Source: Schizosaccharomyces osmophilus
Taxonomy: Eukaryota > Ascomycota > Schizosaccharomycetes > Schizosaccharomycetales > Schizosaccharomycetaceae
DNA: 64,000 nt
Assembly: GCF_027921745.1 (NCBI RefSeq)
Contig: NC_079238.1
Coordinates: forward strand, 2,108,001-2,172,000
Direction of reading: 5' to 3'
The notes below the pieces were generated by a model. That model ran no database searches. It had not been told where the DNA came from and worked only from the letters and a program-made list of their open reading frames with translations. The position numbers were made by a program, and so were the translations under genes. Shown here piece by piece: positions 55,426-64,000 of this stretch. The stretch's first letter is position 1. Each line of letters starts with the position of its first letter.

Positions 55426-55839
55426 ATGCCTAAGAACAAAGGTAAAGGTGGTAAGAACCGCCGTCGCGGAAAAAATGAGAACGAGAATGAAAAGCGTGAA
55501 TTGACCTATTCTGAAGAAGGTCAAATTTACGCTCAAGTTACCAGAATGCTTGGTAACGGTCGTATTGAGGCAGCCTGTTTTGATGGTGTCAAGCGTTTAG
55601 GTCACATCCGTGGTAAATTGAGGAAAAAGGTTTGGATTAACCAAGGTGACATTATTTTATTGTCTCTTCGTGAATTCCAAGACGAGAAGGGTGATGTGAT
55701 CTTGAAGTACACCGCTGACGAAGCTCGTACTCTCAAGAACCAAGGTGAGTTGCCCGAGACTGCCAAGATTAACGAGACCGACTTTGGTGTTGAAGGAGAA
55801 GACGATCTTGACTTTGAATTTGATGTTGATGCTATTTAA
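55426..55839 (+). CDS. tif11: Translation initiation factor eIF1A
   Basis: Single exon, 137 residues, the normal length. The start [20 protein letters not shown] is the basic N-terminal tail, the S1/OB fold follows ([53 protein letters not shown]), and the C-terminal tail is acidic ([16 protein letters not shown]). eIF1A binds the ribosomal A site and promotes scanning and start-codon choice. Codon bias is strong (highly expressed). No intron. Confidence 0.98.
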   Translation: MPKNKGKGGKNRRRGKNENENEKRELTYSEEGQIYAQVTRMLGNGRIEAACFDGVKRLGHIRGKLRKKVWINQGDIILLSLREFQDEKGDVILKYTADEARTLKNQGELPETAKINETDFGVEGEDDLDFEFDVDAI

Positions 55840-56637
55840 ATTCACTGAAAAAAGTAACTTTTTTATGGTGCACTTGGAAATATGGTGAATGGAAGACGGT
55901 GGGCTTCAAAATTTATAATAAAATGCTCGCTTGTCTATTTTCAACTTAATTTCTAATGGTGTATATGGTTTCTTGGTTTTCCTTTTTATTTTTTACTAGA
56001 AGAAAAAAATAAAAAATTCCTTCCTATGGCCGAAAATATGTCTCCCTTCTTTTTCCGTTTTGGTCTCCGGTATATAATGGTATTTAACAAGATTATACTC
56101 GGATTTCCGTCCTAGATTGTTATTAACTTTTGTCTTGTTAATTTCTATCTTGGTTGTTTCGTTCTGGCTCATGAAAATAAAATGAATTACTAAACAAACA
56201 TGAATTGGGTAGATGAGTATGGTATCCTGTACATTATATAGTAAAACTTATCGTTTTTTATTTTGTTTCCTATTTTCTATCATGTTGCTTTCAGCAAAAT
56301 GGAAGGAGACCAAGCAAAAAATTTCAAACACTGTATAATGGCAGTAGAGTAGTGATTCAAATTTCCAGTGTTGTCAAGATACAAAATTTATAGCTTGGTT
56401 TCATTTTCATAAAAAATAAAAAAATAAAAAGAATATGTTTATTAGCACGTTTCTTTTACTTCTATGTAACCACATGCTTGTAGAAATATACCGAAAATTC
56501 AATGAAACCGGGGTAAAATAACATTTTTCATAAAGGATATTATAAGAAGATAAACATAACAAAAAAAATGAATGCATCAAATAAACAAGAATGTGAGTTG
56601 CCTGTAGATCTCATAAAGGATTCGTTTATTCGTAGGA
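55840..56637. other. Convergent 3' flanks of tif11 and mrs2
   Basis: About 800 AT-rich bases with long T and A tracts (55,975-56,010 and 56,405-56,435). No gene or known RNA was recognised. Confidence 0.5.
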
Positions 56638-57900
56638 TTACAGATAGGGTGGCCGTAACTTTCCAGGCTCAACGGTAAAAGAAGACAGTGGTCGATTAAC
56701 AAACGCCATTTGAATTCGCTTCAGACTTCGAATCTTTAGAATCCCAACAGCACTGAAGATCGCCGCCATTGAAAAAATCAGTCCAACAGTCGAATAAAAG
56801 GCAGTTGAAGATTCTTCAAACCCGTTTGGCAAGTTCATACCATAAATGCCAGCAATTATGGCACCGAATCCCAATCCCAGCGTGACCGCAGAAAGTTTTA
56901 ACCCAAGCAACATAAGGGAGTTTCTGTTCGCATCTAACATAATATTACATATTTCCTCTGTACTTCGGATATTGCCCACTAAATTATCTGTCTGCTGCAC
57001 AATTTCGTCTACTTGCTTGTAGTAGGTTTCAAGCAATAACTCTATTTCATCATGTTTATCATGATCTCTAGGCTTGCCGGTTCGAAGGCGCTCCGTCAAG
57101 TACATGCCTGCTAAATCCTGATCCTGTTCTAGTAATTCATCTAAAACATCGCGAATTAAAGTAGTCTTTTTTAGAAATCCAGAGAGACGTCTCGAAAACA
57201 TCAGAAGGGTTCGAAGCCGATCTTGATTAATATCGAGCTCAAAGTCAGCCAAAAGATCAGAAACAAGGTTTTGCAACACTTGTAATTCAGATTCCAAATT
57301 GTTTACAACGCTTATTAATATCGTTTCTAAAGCCATCATTTCATAGGGAAGAAACCCAAAATCACTGGCGCTTTGTTTCAATCGTCCCTGTAATTCATAT
57401 ATAAATTGCGATTGGGAATAGGAGTGCTGTGACCCAAAAACGTCAAATAACAGTACAGAATCTGCCTTGATTAGGGCTCGAATGTGCAAAAGGTTAACTA
57501 GAATTGATCCCTCCCGTACAAGGATTACCGGAACGATAGAATTGATACTAGTATTTAGCTTCCGTAAGTCACGAGGCAGTAAACCATTCTGCTTGCACAA
57601 ATCCATTTTCTTAAAATCGCCACATATTACTCTCACGTTTCCTTGAGAATCAAATTCCGTGCAGTTCATCAGTAATTGGTTCTTAGAAGCATTTCGAGGA
57701 AACCATTCTGCACGGTTTTCAACGAGATCATGGTGGCTGCAACTTTTCTTTTGAAGGCTTTCAAGTACATTGTCATGTTGTCTTGATGGAAGTAGCCGTG
57801 AATGGAATCGGGCAATGGGTAAACGAAAGGGAGAAGCAAATACTCGAGACTTTAAAAGAGAGAACCCAAAAGACCTTGAAATTTTTGTTGGAAGTAGCAT
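56638..57900 (-). CDS. mrs2: Mitochondrial magnesium channel Mrs2
   Basis: Single exon, 420 residues from ATG 57900. The N-terminus is a typical matrix-targeting sequence (MLLPTKISRSFGF, basic and Ser-rich, no acids). The soluble helical domain has LLPRDLRKLNTSINSIVPVI and PYEMMALETILISVVNNLES, both CorA/Mrs2 features. The signature GMN motif lies at residues 354-356 (GIYGMN) after the first membrane helix (331-352), with a second helix at about 368-390. It passes Mg2+ into the mitochondrial matrix. The frame is open upstream but without an ATG. Confidence 0.96.
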   Translation of the reverse strand: MLLPTKISRSFGFSLLKSRVFASPFRLPIARFHSRLLPSRQHDNVLESLQKKSCSHHDLVENRAEWFPRNASKNQLLMNCTEFDSQGNVRVICGDFKKMDLCKQNGLLPRDLRKLNTSINSIVPVILVREGSILVNLLHIRALIKADSVLLFDVFGSQHSYSQSQFIYELQGRLKQSASDFGFLPYEMMALETILISVVNNLESELQVLQNLVSDLLADFELDINQDRLRTLLMFSRRLSGFLKKTTLIRDVLDELLEQDQDLAGMYLTERLRTGKPRDHDKHDEIELLLETYYKQVDEIVQQTDNLVGNIRSTEEICNIMLDANRNSLMLLGLKLSAVTLGLGFGAIIAGIYGMNLPNGFEESSTAFYSTVGLIFSMAAIFSAVGILKIRSLKRIQMAFVNRPLSSFTVEPGKLRPPYL

Positions 57901-59170
57901 GGGAGCAACTTTTATGCGACGAAACTGAAAGAGTAAAATCCGCAGACTTGCGAATTTGATATCGGCCCAATAATTCAAAAAATCCTTATTTGATGGCGGA
58001 ATCTGAGAATATTTCTATTCGAATCCGGAGTCCTTGAATGGCGTCTTGGTTATGAGTTGAAACCAAATTTTTCAGGATTATCGAGTTGCAAACCTTCAAG
58101 GCTTGTAACGTCCGTCTGCGACTGTGGTGGCTTTCCTTTTTCTTCTTAATTTTTAATGAAAAATAATTACTAACAATCTAACCCTCTAATCTAGCATAAT
58201 AGCAACGATTTTAAAAGTATTGTAACTAGTAGTGTTAGGAATGGTGGGAAATAAATTGCAGCAGTCAAGAGCACATCTGTCTGGAATAATAAATACAAAA
58301 AGTTTTTGCTTTTTTCTTTAATTATGAATTAAGTAATAAAAAGAACCAAAAGATATGTGTGAACGCAAATGTTTGCTTGATGGCAACTACTAATACTAAA
58401 CTGAATAGTATACAAACTCAGCAGCAAGGAGAAGATTTCGGGAATGTCAATGGATTTCCACATCATTTTTATTCGGAGATATTGTTTTCCAAAGTGCTTT
58501 CCTTGTGATGCCCTCATGCTGGACTCCAGGAATTATACTTACATGAAATGAAAGTATGTCGATTCCAACGTTGACCCGTTGTTTCTTTCAGCCAACCAAA
58601 TCTTTCCTTAAAAACTAATTCAAACAAAACATATGGCAATTGATTTTTCTTATGCTTCCATCTTTTGAATTCGATATTCTAGTTCGATATGTCCAAATTT
58701 ACTACATTTGCGTTATAAATGTTAGCTATTCTAAGCGAGTCGTTTAACAATGCTTAAACCTCTTCTAATACAGCTTTTTTTCTGGATGTATTACTAGAAC
58801 GGTTTGGCGGTTTTATGCACAGTTCTCTTTGGATAATGTGTTTTTTTATATTAGTGAAGATAATGAAAAGTCTCTTTTAGGCTCCTGCGAGAATCTCTTG
58901 TCGGCCTGGTTTCTACAGGAACAGCAGAAGCCATCCTGGCCTTAGCAAACCAATAGTCAAGAGAACCTTTATTTTAGTAATGAAATACTTTAGAAAACGA
59001 AATATACGTCTTTGCTTCATCAATTCTTTCATACACAATGCTCGTATTATTTACAATAGTAAGTAACAGCGTTACCTATTGTGTTTCGTATGCGAAGAGA
59101 CAGATGGGAACCTACCATTTCCCCCTCTCCTGCTCAATTACACAGTCAACAGAAAAGTGAAAGATTTACC
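57901..59170. other. Divergent intergenic region, mrs2 and mic19
   Basis: About 1.27 kb with both promoters. It contains short ATG frames, among them one from 59038 that overlaps the mic19 start region. No independent gene was recognised. Confidence 0.5.
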
Positions 59171-59656
59171 ATGGGTAATAAACCATCTCGGCAAGAATTT
59201 GTTTTGCATGCGCCTACAGAGTTTTCGGAAGGCTTAGTGCGCCATCTCAAGGAATCTCCGGAAACGGACACAAGTAGATGGATGGACATGGAAGGTTATA
59301 TCCAAAAGCGCGTGCAATCCGAATTAAAAAAACTTCAGGACCGTCAAAAGAAAGTCATTGATGTCCTTATAGATGAAGAATGGAAGCAAAATACAGAACT
59401 TGAAAAACAAAACGAAGGATCCTTAAACTCGAATCTACTGAAAAACGAATTCACTGCTTTTCGTGAAAGATTGGAGAAAGAATCTAGTGCTCATCAATCC
59501 ATAAAAAATGAAACCTTGAAGGAGATTGAAAACACTCGGTCCGATTTATTTGCATGCATGTCAGAAAACGCCGATAAATCCCTTCTTTGTCGCCCGTTTG
59601 CAGAAAAATTTGTTGCTCTTACAAGCGCTTTTAAAGAATCTCCCTCTGATTCTTAA
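59171..59656 (+). CDS. mic19: MICOS subunit Mic19-like
   Basis: 161 residues from the ATG at 59171. MGNKPSRQEF at the start is an N-myristoylation signal, then TEFSEGLVRHLKESPETDTS resembles the Mic19 motif after the N-terminus. The middle is a charged coiled coil, and the C-terminus has a partial CHCH with two cysteines ten residues apart (ACMSENADKSLLC). Mic19 forms part of the MICOS complex at mitochondrial crista junctions. The frame is open upstream to an ATG at 59090 (27 more residues); the myristoylation motif favours the internal start. From memory the S. pombe locus here is SPBC25H2.09. Confidence 0.8.
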   Translation: MGNKPSRQEFVLHAPTEFSEGLVRHLKESPETDTSRWMDMEGYIQKRVQSELKKLQDRQKKVIDVLIDEEWKQNTELEKQNEGSLNSNLLKNEFTAFRERLEKESSAHQSIKNETLKEIENTRSDLFACMSENADKSLLCRPFAEKFVALTSAFKESPSDS

Positions 59657-60173
59657 GGCTGTTGGAACTATTTCTCTTTTACCTTTGTTTCTCATTTAAT
59701 TTTCAATCAGAACTTTCACTCATTGATTTACATTTTCATGTAACTCTATCCCTTGTATATGTGATGTCTATCCGCTTGCAAAACTTCACCTTAAAACCTT
59801 TTCCTTTTTTTTGAAATAATCTTTCTTATGTATCCTGCGTTCTTTTCGGATTATTCTTTATCAACAAGTTTTGGTGCGAGACATACATTTCCATCGTCTT
59901 TCCGCATACAAGCAGATGCTAATTTCTCCTATACTCCACTGGTATTATGACATACACCGCAAAATTAATGAAATTCATATTGTTAATTTGCAATTGCTTC
60001 TTTTTATCTCAAGTAGAAGTTCTGAAAGCTGAAAATGTCCAAAAAGGCTTGTACTCCATGTAATTTCCTCTCATAAATTCTGATCTAATTTAATGATTAA
60101 CTAAATGAAACCTCATTCCAAATAAACCATTTTTTTTTAGGTTATCCAGCAGACGTCTGTTGAGTCCTAATCT
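59657..60173. other. Convergent 3' flanks of mic19 and tan1
   Basis: About 515 AT-rich bases with both 3' UTRs and a run of nine or more T near 60128. Nothing else seen. Confidence 0.5.
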
Positions 60174-61288
60174 CTAAGCGTCAGCAGGTGACCCTTTCTG
60201 TTCTGGGACATCTGATGTTGTGCTTATTTCAGCAGCTTGACTGCTTTCACCGTTGGTGATTTCCTTCTCTAAAGGTTTCGTCTTCTCGTCAGATTTTGAA
60301 CTTTCCGGTTGGTACAGCTCATTCAAATTATATCTTCGCAACTGCTCATAATCTTTCACAACACTCATTCCAATAATGTTCTAACCAGGGTTAATGAAAA
60401 TTTGAAGTGGCTTCGAAGATGATTGAATACGTACCTTAAACACCTGAACCACGATGAGAAGATCATAATTTTTCAGGTCGACTTTATGATCATGTCCAAC
60501 ACATTTCGCAATGGACCTGTAAATATCGTCCTTCTTTATTACTGAGTGATTTCGAATAGTAGCTTGGACGGCAAACTATGGCAACAGAGTTAAAAATTAA
60601 TACTACAATGAGCCACTTACCTTCAAACTCTGTTGTCCTTCATGAAAATGAGGTTTTAATACCTCTGAGGCCAAGTTTTCCAAGTCTTCAATGGAGGCTC
60701 CTGTTGTCCTAACTATGGGTGTCAACCTTTGGGTAAAACGAGTCATCTTTTTCGTCCTCCCTTCTTTGCAAGTGTATTCCACCAATTTTACAGGGTCTAC
60801 AGGAGATCTCGTTTTTATAAAAACCACTATAATGAATGGTTACAAATTGATCATCATATAGTTATAATGCCATACCACATTGTATATCAATCAAGATGGG
60901 AGTTAGCAACTCCTTTTTGCTTTTTTTCTTTTCTTTCATTTCTTCTAATTCGCGTGAAATGGCATCTTCCAAATCACCTTCTTCATCATCCGTCTCCTCA
61001 GATCCTATTGTTTCAGGCCAGAGCGTAGCAACATGCTGTCAACTGTGTTAGTATCATAACAAATAGAAAAGCAAATCGACATACTTGAGAGAAGACATTA
61101 ATAATCTCGTTGGATGCTTGTCTCTCTTTACCACGAGGTACTGTAATCAAAATTCCACTTTCATTTTTCTCAATGCCTGTACGTTTAAACTTGAGCTTAT
61201 AAAGGTTATTAATAAGTTATAAATATAAAAATACCTTTTTTCCTGGAGCACCACCTTGATTTGCGTCTGAACGATCGCGTTTTGCCAT
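60174..61288 (-). CDS. tan1: THUMP-domain tRNA acetylation factor Tan1
   Basis: Six exons: 61288-61235, 61195-61085, 61035-60876, 60826-60621, 60575-60435 and 60380-60174; 292 residues. Tan1 works with the acetyltransferase Rra1/Kre33 to make N4-acetylcytidine-12 in tRNA-Ser and tRNA-Leu. The N-terminus is basic (MAKRDRSDANQGGAPGKK), then GILITVPRGKERQASNEIIN. The THUMP region (about 130-245) has QRLTPIVRTTGASIEDLE, FAVQATIRNHSVIKKDDIYR, HDHKVDLKNYDLLIVVQVFK and NIIGMSVVKDYEQLRRYNL. The tail is acidic and Ser-rich. Intron 1 uses a GTATTT donor. From memory, S. pombe SPBC25H2.10c. Confidence 0.93.
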
Positions 61289-61714
61289 TATAATGTTTCT
61301 TACTTTAGTTGCACCCAAAGTACGCAGAATGTGTGACACCCAACAGATGTCCGTCTTGTAGAAGACCTCACAAGAAAATAGATGAAGAGAGGTTAAAAAA
61401 AATAAATTAAATTGTAGAAAAAGCGTCTCAACTAATAAAAACTTTAAGCTGATTTTACCATAGTTTAAAAGCGCAAAAAGCCTTTACTAAAATGAAGCAT
61501 ATTCTTACTTGACATTCACCGATTAAATGTATTTCGAAAATAATTACAATACCTTCAAATGAAAATTTGTAATTGGAAAGATAATAGCTTCCATATTTCT
61601 AATATATTTCTACCTTCATTACAGTATTTGGACATTAGGTCCTTGATAGGGATTGAGGGAGATCATATACATTGAAAACTAAACATCTGAAACTTTAAAT
61701 GAAAATAAATAACT
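61289..61714. other. Intergenic: tan1 promoter and spt7 3' UTR
   Basis: About 425 AT-rich bases between two minus-strand genes. No other element seen. Confidence 0.5.
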
Positions 61715-63954
61715 TCATGTTTTCTCTTCTTGCATAGCAGAAGGCATCTCGTTGAATTGAGAAGATCCTTCAGCATTCTTTGTGCATTTCTTTTTCCGCA
61801 AAGACTGATTCAGAAACACGGAGGATGCAATACGCTTTCTCCCCGCTGTAATCTTTCCATTGGGAGGTAATCGGGGCCGTGGAGGCTTGTTTCGTGGCCG
61901 AATATCTTCATCTTCTATTAATTCATCTACACCAAACTCATCCATCCTTGCAGTTAGGAAATCTTGGATAAGATTAACTTCGTCCTTCAAACTCTCTCTA
62001 GTAATTGGTGGGTACCTGGGGGGAAGAGGGTATTCTTTTGTATTTTCAGTAGTTCTACCGTTTAAGCGTTAACAAATATAATTCTGTCAAAAAAATTCAC
62101 GTACAATTCTGGCTGCTGACTCATATTTAATCTCAGCCTACTTTGCAATAAATGTAAAGGTACAGACAATGAGTCCAATCCGAGTTCTTTCTCCAAACCT
62201 AGTTCTCGTAATCCAAAGAAGTCATCGCCCGTATCATATGAAAATCCACCTGTAATAAATGAATCGCTATTCTGTCCAAAAATTGCATCTTCGTCATTCG
62301 TAGTTGAAAGTGCTGGCCGTAGAAGCTCCACGAAATGTCTATGTAGCCTCTGATGAACTTCGTCTAGTTTAATCCCATAGCGTTTAATGTCATCAAAAAC
62401 GTAAGAAACCAACGTCTCAGGACCGGAGACGCCTAGTTCTTGAAGGGTTTGACTGATTATTTCCTTAAGATTGTTAATACAGAGTTTGCATATCAACAAT
62501 ATGGCAACTTACTTCTTTGGAATCCTTTTGCTTGTTCGAAATATAATTATCAATTAAGGTACCGGCATTTTTCATATAATCCGCTGCTACATCTGTCAAC
62601 GCGTTCAAAGCCTCAGAATGGAATGCTAATCGGTTAGTAGCCAATACCGAAATATTTTACTTACAATCGAACCCAGCGTGGAAAAGAATTACTGAACAAA
62701 GTTTCTTTATAATTCCATGTGCGACTGGTTGAAAATCGGAAACTCCTTCATAGTCTTGTGGAATATCTAATAAAATCGACTCTTCATTGGTGAAAGGAAT
62801 ATTACTTCGATAATAATCAGAGTAAAACTATAATGTTAATAACTTTCTAGAAAAAAAATTCATACCGGCTGTGGGAGTTGCATCTGCTTGACTGTCTGTA
62901 TTTTATTACAAAGCTTTCTTATCTGCTGCATTTTCGATATGTTTCTGTACATAGAAGAAGAAAGCCCTGGGGAATGTGAATTCATTTCCAAAAGTAGGTA
63001 ATTATTGCAGACTTCATCTTCGACTGGTCTAAAATTATTCCCGGCAAAATCATGGACGGGTATTCCTGAAGTTACATCGTATTCAAACAGATAGTTGTAA
63101 CTAGAATTTGTATTGGAGATATCCAATATATCACTTAAACTTTCAGAGGATGCAGAAAATTTTTCATAAGCTTTTTCTCTATTCATAAATGATGCCATGG
63201 CTTCGGGAGTCCTACAATACGAAGAGGAACTTTCTAAAGCATCCAAATTCCTTAACATATTCCTGTTGCGCAAAATAGATTCCACACGAGCAGATTTTGA
63301 ATCCTTCTTCCAAAATTCATGTGCAACGTCAGAATCAAATTTATCCTCAACAACTGTTTGTGCTTGAGTGGTATTTTCTTCTCCAGCGGAGAGCTTCTCC
63401 TCAGGGATTTCAGCAATATCAGAGGAAGGCTGCGGCTGTAAGCCTTCTTCCTTATTTTGTTGGTCATCTTCTTTTCGCCCTTGTTTTTCGCCCTCGTCAG
63501 GGCTGTTTGGGACGTCTGTGTGTACTTCTACAGATCGCTTGCTTTGTCCACCCCTTGATGATGTTTTTTTTGATGTAGTATGTTTAGATGTTTTTTCACT
63601 TGACTCTTCTAAACGGTCAGCGTAAGAAGTTTAATAGAACATACCTTCATCACTCTCAAGATCTGCTTCCATCAAAGTTTCATCGTAGTCTTTTCTAGAT
63701 TGAATAGAGATATCCGGAATGATATTAGCAAGCTCTTGCGACTTCTTCTTCATCATTAAAGCATGGATACGTAGTGGATGTTCCTACTCATATTAGAACC
63801 ATATCATGTAAAAATGACCATACCGGATGAGAGTTGTATGCTAAGCAATTAGACCAAATAAGCATTAAGTCATAAACAATATCTTTTTTACTGTTATACT
63901 GCAGCGCCTTTAATTTCCGAAGCATCGTTCCCAAATCCATAGGCTCTTTAATAA
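61715..63954 (-). CDS. spt7: SAGA subunit Spt7, C-terminal two thirds (5' end beyond window)
   Basis: Seven exons lie in the window: 63954-63824, 63783-63645, 63608-62866, 62827-62665, 62625-62513, 62463-62105 and 62054-61715, about 662 codons. Bases 63955-64000 are intron, so the start is outside. The first visible exon is the end of a bromodomain ([33 protein letters not shown]); then an acidic Lys/Glu linker and the Spt7 core. The histone-fold (bromodomain-associated) domain spans [20 protein letters not shown] and [19 protein letters not shown]. Spt7 is the structural centre of SAGA. All introns have GTANGT-type donors; splice junctions were verified by reading frame. Confidence 0.93.
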
Positions 63955-64000
63955 CTGAAGATCCACGTTAATACTAAATATAACAACAAAAAATATGAAA

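Noticed and set aside
1-64000. Transposons, virus-derived elements, CRISPR-like arrays or horizontally acquired islands.
   Set aside because: No transposase, reverse transcriptase, integrase or capsid-like frame, no long terminal or inverted repeats, and base and codon use are uniform across the window.

Overview
The window is nuclear DNA from a fission yeast (Schizosaccharomyces). It is AT-rich, with compact genes, very short introns (mostly about 36-100 nt) with GTANGT-type donors and CTRAY branch points close to the acceptor, and proteins that match the S. pombe set family by family. The proteins differ too much from the S. pombe sequences I remember for this to be S. pombe itself; a relative such as S. 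octosporus, S. cryophilus or S. osmophilus is my inference. Thirty protein genes are assigned, nearly all full length. I see no transposon, virus-like element, CRISPR array, rRNA or convincing tRNA.

Layout. 1-8,300: dph2 (diphthamide synthesis, cut by the left edge), a DUF3020-like nuclear protein and a DCAF7/WDR68 WD-repeat protein, all on the minus strand. 8,300-24,300: rpn2 (proteasome), pri2 (primase), tif32 (eIF3a), nto1 (PHD subunit of a histone acetyltransferase complex), a carboxymuconolactone-decarboxylase-like protein, hrd1 (ER ubiquitin ligase) and nep1 (NEDD8 protease). 25,200-46,000: psl1 (Pho80-type cyclin), a four-exon lsm5 with no long ORF, rtp1/TANGO6, ltc1 (GRAM/VASt sterol carrier), mad2, nrl1 (NRDE-2), nse4 (seven exons), an IFRD protein, an ARMH3/DUF1741 protein and gar1. 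46,000-64,000: ths1 (ThrRS), vac14 (eight exons), tim22, egd2 (alpha-NAC), hrf1 (Yif1), tif11 (eIF1A), mrs2, mic19, tan1 and the 3' part of spt7 (cut by the right edge).

The genes are mainly housekeeping: translation (tif32, tif11, ths1, egd2, dph2), protein turnover (rpn2, hrd1, nep1), RNA (lsm5, gar1, nrl1, tan1), chromosomes (pri2, mad2, nse4, nto1, spt7) and mitochondria or membranes (tim22, mrs2, mic19, vac14, hrf1, ltc1). From memory, the order of the middle and right blocks matches S. pombe chromosome II cosmid runs SPBC17D11, SPBC20F10 and SPBC25H2. The window is therefore best read as a conserved syntenic block, not an operon-like system.

I did not find a new multi-gene system. The points most worth checking are small: a 58-codon ORF in a 2-kb gap (27,407), a 61-codon single-membrane-segment ORF (48,576), a 104-codon ORF between egd2 and hrf1 (53,693), a possible spliced leader with a 25-codon uORF before ths1, a stable hairpin inside an unusually long pri2 intron, and a promoter-like cluster ahead of a GC-rich patch near 4.5-5.1 kb.
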